Shown here piece by piece: positions 59,700 to 64,000 of a DNA stretch of 64,000 bases. Made by a program: the position numbers and the translations under genes. The notes below the pieces were generated by a model. The model ran no database searches. It was given only the letters and a program-made list of their open reading frames with translations, and was not told the origin of the DNA. Source of the stretch: Enterococcus sp. BWR-S5. Lineage in GTDB: Bacteria > Bacillota > Bacilli > Lactobacillales > Enterococcaceae. The DNA lies in NCBI RefSeq assembly GCF_016745255.1, contig NZ_JADOEQ010000010.1, forward strand, positions 105,167-169,166, given 5' to 3'. Position 1 is the stretch's first letter, and every line of letters starts with the position of its first letter.

Positions 59700-62294
59700 T
59701 TAGCGTTGGTATCTATTCTTTAGGATCTTTTTGATTCCATGAAGCTGCTTGGTTGTTTTATCTATAGGAGCGTTGTCAATAATCAGTAAAGCAATCATGA
59801 CATAGATGATTGAACTGTCACGAGAATATAACGTATAACGAGGAACCCAACTTGAAGCATACTTATTTTTGTATGCACGCAATCCTTGGAAAGAGTAAAA
59901 GCTGGTACCGAATTTGTAAACGAGAAAGGCGATTCGTTCCTGAATAAAGCTTTTCCGAGACGTTCCTACATTAGAGAGTGGTGCCATTCCCATGTTAAAG
60001 TAAGAAATGCCATCCTCTTTCATTACGTTAAAGATGGAAATGAAGAGGAAATCCATCACACCGGAAGGGGCATCTTGTTTATAGCGCATTAAATCAATGG
60101 TTCCCTCGGCCTTGTTGTATGTAGGCATAATCGTTGCAAAAGCAATGATATCCCCTGCCTTACTTTTTACTACGGCAATATCGGACAGTTGTAGATACTC
60201 TTCTGAAAAGAAGCCGAGAGAAAAGCCCTTTTCTTTTCTGTTTCCCAACCATTCATCGGATACTGCTTTTAGTTCCGCCATCGTTTCCGGAAGGAAAGGC
60301 GGGGAGAGAACTTCAAAACGGTAGTCCTCTTTGTCGAAACGATTCATCGTTGCTCGATCTGCTCGGCGCTTTTTCCCAGATAGTGTGAAATTAGCCAAAT
60401 CGACATGGGCCTCTTCTCCCATTTTTATAAAGTCGTAGCCAAACTCATGGAGCAGCAGGACAAGCGACTCAGATACTTCATAGAAAACAGGTAAGTAACC
60501 CCAGATATCGGCTTCATGAATGAACTGTTCGACAGCATCAGTAAAATCTTCTTTGGCTCCGGAAGGGTCGCCCATGACGATGCACTTGTTGTTGAAGGTT
60601 TTGAACTGAAGCAGAACGGTTTCCTCTTCGAGACTGTTCTTATAAACATACATATCCTTGTCATCGAGAAACAGGAGCTGACTATCTGTATTTCCACCAT
60701 AAGTCTTTAAAAGCTTCATCGCACGGTCACGGGCTAAGGCTTCACCAATAGTGCGCTTTTCGCCTTGCAAATAACGAATAAAAACAAACATGAACATTGC
60801 GGTAATCAAAATACCTAAAAAGCCTGATAACCAGACTCGCTCAGATGGAAATAAGAAAAATGAAATCACATGATGCTGATGGTGAGGGAATGCCGGGAGA
60901 TTATAGACTCCGATAACTATATAAAGAACCATCAATACTGAAAAAATGATTCCATCTACTGTTCTCATTTCCCAAGAATAGACTAACTGCTTGCGATAGA
61001 GTTCCTTTTTTGAAAAAATGACGAAAATCAGCAGTAATGTTAAAAGAATAACAACACTCCAGCTCATATCCTTAAAAACCGTGTAAGCCAATGTCAATAA
61101 AAGCAGACCGATTGTTGGCAGATAAGCACGTGCAACTCTTGCAGCGATTCCGCGACCCATAATAAGTAAAGAAAAACCAAGCAGAACTGCAGGAAACTGC
61201 GTCAGTAAATGAAATGACCACGGATTTAACTGTTTTAACCAATGAAACTGATTAAATGCCTCAGGGATTGTCGTAGAAAGAACAATCATAATACCGGAAA
61301 AATACATTAAAATAACTAGCAGCTTATGACTAATCTCGATTGATAATTCTCTGGGAATGCCGGAATAACGATCATTCAAATTGCTGCTAAGATTTTTCAG
61401 AAAAAAAACAACCCCGATTAAAAATGGAATAATATAATAGAAGAGTCGGTATAGCAACAGCCATGCGATGACAGTTTCTCTAGGGATGTTTCCTAAAGAG
61501 GATAGGCCCAAAATCATCATAATATCAAAACTGCCCAATGCTCCGGGAATCATTGATATAATACCAATAACAGATGCTGCAATGAAGAGCGGAATGACCT
61601 GAGCAGTATGGAAGGGAATACCCATCAGCTTGCCGATTAGTAAAAAAGTAGCCAGGACACCTGTCCATTCCAAAAAGGAGGTCAACATTAGCTGAAGGCG
61701 TGAAGTGAGCGGGATGTCCCCAATGTACTCATCTTTCCTGATGGCTGTTAGCAGTAGGACAATCGGGAAATATAATCCTCCACCAATCAGCCAAATGGAG
61801 TATTGACTAAGAAAGCCGTTATCGTGACCAAAGAGAACCATAATAAATGAGAGCAAGCTATAGATTGAAAGTCCGGATAACAGAAATATCAGAATTTTCG
61901 AGAGAGCCTTCACTACCTTTTTTCCGTCTGTCTCTTTGCCATAAAATTCAGAACGAAGTCCAATACTAACTAAGCCGCCGAAACCCGCAATGTTGTTGAT
62001 GGTATTAATCATCCAGCTAGTTTCGAATAAATAGCTTTTCTTAATTTTTTGTTCTAATGTTCGATTAAGGATGATATCATAACCGAACATAGGGGTTACT
62101 GCTACCAGACCTGTCAGAAGCATTAAAGCGATTTTCCAGATTGGTAAATCTAAGAAAATCATTTTGAGCTGTTCGAAAGAGATTGTTTTTCCAATTGATA
62201 AAAGTTCACTAATTACAATAAAAAGGACGGAAATGACAAAAACTGTTTTGAAAAAACCAGCTCGATTCTTAAACCATTGTAGAATTGCTTTCAT
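59700..62294 (-). CDS. mprF: Aminoacyl-phosphatidylglycerol synthase/flippase MprF
   Basis: Transfers lysine (and in enterococci also alanine or arginine) from tRNA to phosphatidylglycerol and flips the product, lowering surface charge and cationic-peptide susceptibility. The N-terminal flippase part has about 14 membrane helices (to residue about 530); the C-terminal synthase is a GNAT-like domain (YGGNTDSQLLFLDDKDMYVY, FKTFNNKCIVMGDPSGAKED, SYFNMGMAPLSNVG); 864 residues. The start overlaps the upstream hydrolase stop by 4 bases (ATGA), with AGGTGAAATT before it. The coupling suggests joint control of aminoacyl lipids. Confidence 0.95.
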   Translation of the reverse strand: MKAILQWFKNRAGFFKTVFVISVLFIVISELLSIGKTISFEQLKMIFLDLPIWKIALMLLTGLVAVTPMFGYDIILNRTLEQKIKKSYLFETSWMINTINNIAGFGGLVSIGLRSEFYGKETDGKKVVKALSKILIFLLSGLSIYSLLSFIMVLFGHDNGFLSQYSIWLIGGGLYFPIVLLLTAIRKDEYIGDIPLTSRLQLMLTSFLEWTGVLATFLLIGKLMGIPFHTAQVIPLFIAASVIGIISMIPGALGSFDIMMILGLSSLGNIPRETVIAWLLLYRLFYYIIPFLIGVVFFLKNLSSNLNDRYSGIPRELSIEISHKLLVILMYFSGIMIVLSTTIPEAFNQFHWLKQLNPWSFHLLTQFPAVLLGFSLLIMGRGIAARVARAYLPTIGLLLLTLAYTVFKDMSWSVVILLTLLLIFVIFSKKELYRKQLVYSWEMRTVDGIIFSVLMVLYIVIGVYNLPAFPHHQHHVISFFLFPSERVWLSGFLGILITAMFMFVFIRYLQGEKRTIGEALARDRAMKLLKTYGGNTDSQLLFLDDKDMYVYKNSLEEETVLLQFKTFNNKCIVMGDPSGAKEDFTDAVEQFIHEADIWGYLPVFYEVSESLVLLLHEFGYDFIKMGEEAHVDLANFTLSGKKRRADRATMNRFDKEDYRFEVLSPPFLPETMAELKAVSDEWLGNRKEKGFSLGFFSEEYLQLSDIAVVKSKAGDIIAFATIMPTYNKAEGTIDLMRYKQDAPSGVMDFLFISIFNVMKEDGISYFNMGMAPLSNVGTSRKSFIQERIAFLVYKFGTSFYSFQGLRAYKNKYASSWVPRYTLYSRDSSIIYVMIALLIIDNAPIDKTTKQLHGIKKILKNRYQR

Positions 62295-63019
62295 AATTTC
62301 ACCTGCTTTTCTAAAAGAAATGATAGAATATGTTCATTGAATAGTTTGGGATTTTTGAGTGCAAAAAGATGTCCTTGCCCGGAAATTAGGACAAATACAG
62401 CTTCAGGAATTGACTCCGCAATATACATTGAATGCTTCAGCTTGATGACGTCTCTTTTACCAACAATCACCATTGTTTTCGCAGAAATACTGTTGAGGTC
62501 AGACTCGGTAATCCCAGTGTCCCGCAACATTAGGGCGGTGATTGCTGCTCGTTTTCTCCAACGTGGAAAAGGACTTAGAAGCTTGAACCAAAGATATTCA
62601 AGCTGTGTACCTATTTTAACAGCCGTAGTCATTCCACTAACTTCTGTATTTCCTGCATTTAATACGAGATGTCTGACCATTTCAGGGTGGTCGGCTGCAA
62701 AGCGCATAGCAATGTTTGCACCATCGCTGAAGCCCAAGATATCAAGAGAGTGAATGTTCTCTTTTTCTGTGATAAGATAAAGGTCATCGGATAGCAGCTT
62801 AAATGAAAGAATGGCTTGTGTATTCGTGGAACGACCATGACCCCGCAAATCGACAGTGTATACTTTGAAAAACCGGCTAAAAACCGGCACTTGATGAATA
62901 AAATATTCTCCGCTGCCGCCATTTCCATGGAGCAGAAAAAGTGGGAAGCCGGCACCACTTACTTTATAAAAAAGTACACTGCCATCCGCTACTGTAATAG
63001 ACTTTTCTTCTATTTTCAT
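62291..63019 (-). CDS. ahyD: Alpha/beta hydrolase, probable aminoacyl-phosphatidylglycerol hydrolase
   Basis: Alpha/beta-hydrolase of 242 residues: oxyanion HGNGGSGEYF, nucleophile elbow GFSDG, acid Asp in VIVGKRDVIK and His in ISGQGHLFAL. In Enterococcus faecium a hydrolase (AhyD) encoded directly upstream of mprF removes amino acids from aminoacyl-phosphatidylglycerol; the same placement with an ATGA overlap makes that the best call here. No signal peptide. AGGTG favours the ATG at 63019 over the GTG at 63028 and the ATG at 63025. Confidence 0.82.
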   Translation of the reverse strand: MKIEEKSITVADGSVLFYKVSGAGFPLFLLHGNGGSGEYFIHQVPVFSRFFKVYTVDLRGHGRSTNTQAILSFKLLSDDLYLITEKENIHSLDILGFSDGANIAMRFAADHPEMVRHLVLNAGNTEVSGMTTAVKIGTQLEYLWFKLLSPFPRWRKRAAITALMLRDTGITESDLNSISAKTMVIVGKRDVIKLKHSMYIAESIPEAVFVLISGQGHLFALKNPKLFNEHILSFLLEKQVKL

Positions 63020-63205
63020 TTCCATCACCTACTGGTTTAAGTATAGCCAGTTTTTGCAAATTTGAGAAATAATATGAAGAGTAGGGGCCATTGGTACTGT
63101 TTATTAAAGAATCTTAAAGAATAATCTTGGAATAAGATATTTTTTTCAGAGTAAAGTATGATAAGTAAGAATTGCTCTTAGGCTTGGAGGCTTTTATAAA
63201 CCATT

Positions 63206-63820
63206 ATGAAAATCATAAAACGATTGAGCATCATAGTAACTATAATCATTATCATCGGTTTACTATATACAGGCTACATTATTCGCGGAAATGTGCAGCA
63301 GGTGGTTCGCTATGAGGACCAAGTATCGGCAGCAGCAGAGGAAAATGGTATTCCTGAATATAAAGAATTAATCTTGGCAATCATCTACGCAGAGTCTAAA
63401 GGACGTTCAGCCGATTTGATGCAAAGCAGCGAGAGTGTTTATGGACAACAAGCGGTCATTGATAATCCTCAGGAAAGTATTGATTATGGAGTCAAATTCT
63501 TAGCAGAGGCAATCAAACAAAATGATGAAGCTGGGAATGACGTTTGGACTGCTGTTCAGGCATATAATTATGGTTTAGAGTATATCCGCTTCGTGAAGGA
63601 AAACGGCGGCAAAAATACTGTTGCGCTTTCTGAAGAGTACTCGAAGGAATTTTTATCGCCAATGCTTGGAAATGAGGACGAAGAAACATATCCATACTAC
63701 CGATTGCAATCCGTATTCCATAACGGTGGATTCCTCTATAAAAATGGCGGCAATATGTTTTATGCCGACATCGTCAAGATGAATCAACAGCTGATTAAAT
63801 GGTTTCGTTGGAGCTTATAA
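63206..63820 (+). CDS. Membrane-anchored lysozyme-like protein
   Basis: Cell-wall lytic enzyme candidate of 204 residues: an N-terminal membrane helix (LSIIVTIIIIIGLLYTGYII) and a lysozyme-like domain of the CwlT/Pmp23 type. The putative catalytic Glu is in LAIIYAESKGRSADLMQSSE, with SIDYGVKFLAEAI and VQAYNYGLEYIRFV as further family segments. It likely cleaves glycan strands near division or secretion sites. The best ribosome binding site (GGAGG) is 15 bases from the ATG, which is unusually far. A strong terminator follows. Confidence 0.85.
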   Translation: MKIIKRLSIIVTIIIIIGLLYTGYIIRGNVQQVVRYEDQVSAAAEENGIPEYKELILAIIYAESKGRSADLMQSSESVYGQQAVIDNPQESIDYGVKFLAEAIKQNDEAGNDVWTAVQAYNYGLEYIRFVKENGGKNTVALSEEYSKEFLSPMLGNEDEETYPYYRLQSVFHNGGFLYKNGGNMFYADIVKMNQQLIKWFRWSL

Positions 63821-63838
63821 TGTAGGATGCAGAAAAAA

Positions 63839-63881
63839 CAATAGGAGAACAGAATGCAGATTCTGTTCTCCTATTGCTTTT
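63839..63881 (+). terminator. Terminator of the lysozyme-like gene
   Basis: Perfect 16-base stem CAATAGGAGAACAGAA (63839-63854) / 63861-63876, then CTTTTT. Confidence 0.9.
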
Positions 63882-63899
63882 TGTTAATGACTTTAGTCG

Positions 63900-63925
63900 G
63901 TTTCAATCACTAAAGTGATTGAAAC
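63900..63925. repeat. Perfect 12-base inverted repeat
   Basis: GTTTCAATCACT and its exact reverse complement are separated by two bases. It lies beside the next hairpin and could be an extra stabilising stem for the leftward transcript. Confidence 0.6.
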
Positions 63926-63951
63926 AAAAAAACCACGCGTACTGCGCGTGG
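63926..63951 (-). terminator. Leftward terminator for a gene beyond the right edge
   Basis: CCACGCG / CGCGTGG stem; on the minus strand it is followed by seven T. It implies a minus-strand gene ending at or beyond the window end. Confidence 0.75.
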
Positions 63952-64000
63952 AAGAAGTAGCTTTAGCGATAAAACTCCTTTCGATATACTAGATAAAGGC

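Overview
The window is chromosomal DNA of a low-GC Gram-positive bacterium, most likely an Enterococcus other than E. faecalis. Start sites carry strong AGGAGG-type ribosome binding sites, promoters are of the TTGACA/TATAAT type, and the housekeeping genes (comEA-comEB-comEC, holA, rpsT, class III fbp, ppdK with its regulators, lysA, mprF) are lactic-acid-bacterium-like. A stand-alone EF-Tu gene of streptococcal type fits the second gene, tufB, described in many enterococci but not in E. faecalis. No rRNA, tRNA or CRISPR array was seen.

Layout. 1-4.6 kb: a five-gene uptake operon (lipoprotein, alkaline-phosphatase-superfamily hydrolase, two permeases, ATPase), probably for a phosphonate or organophosphate. 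4.8-10.2 kb: competence DNA-uptake genes, holA, and convergent rpsT. 10.4-21.8 kb: an exopolysaccharide operon resembling Listeria pssZABCDE and Bacillus ydaJKLMN (GH8-like protein, membrane protein, DUF2334-like protein, GT2 synthase, BcsB-like protein, degenerate GGDEF receptor), followed by a UDP-GlcNAc 2-epimerase that would supply UDP-ManNAc. The operon is interrupted at the exact 3' end of the synthase gene by a 1.8-kb relic of an integrative element. The relic is bounded by a 21-bp direct repeat and holds a decayed tyrosine integrase and a secreted leucine-rich-repeat protein gene.

21.9-35.4 kb: a P1B-4 metal-efflux ATPase with Fur-type boxes, a secreted beta-lactamase-fold protein, a MacB-like ABC exporter, and a gluconeogenesis/PEP module (fbp, ppsR, a CcpN-like repressor, divergent ppdK with an operator inside a perfect-consensus promoter), then lysA. 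35.7-48.1 kb: a glycan-utilisation locus with a heparinase II/III-like lyase, GH35, LacI regulator, lipoprotein, DUF2264, GH88, a CUT1 sugar transporter lacking its ATPase, and a YesL-type protein. Repeated TTTTAGTAAA operators probably tie the two halves to the LacI regulator.

48.1-64 kb: small genes (DUF1801, lipoprotein, DUF3784, a 34-residue membrane peptide missed by ordinary ORF cut-offs, a SufT-like protein), a BglG/GlcT-type antiterminator with a GlcNAc/glucose-type PTS IICBA, a GNAT enzyme, a HEAT-like protein, tufB, a CDP-alcohol phosphatidyltransferase, a PhzF protein, the ahyD-mprF aminoacyl-phosphatidylglycerol pair, and a lysozyme-like cell-wall protein. All product calls are from reading the sequence; no database search was possible.
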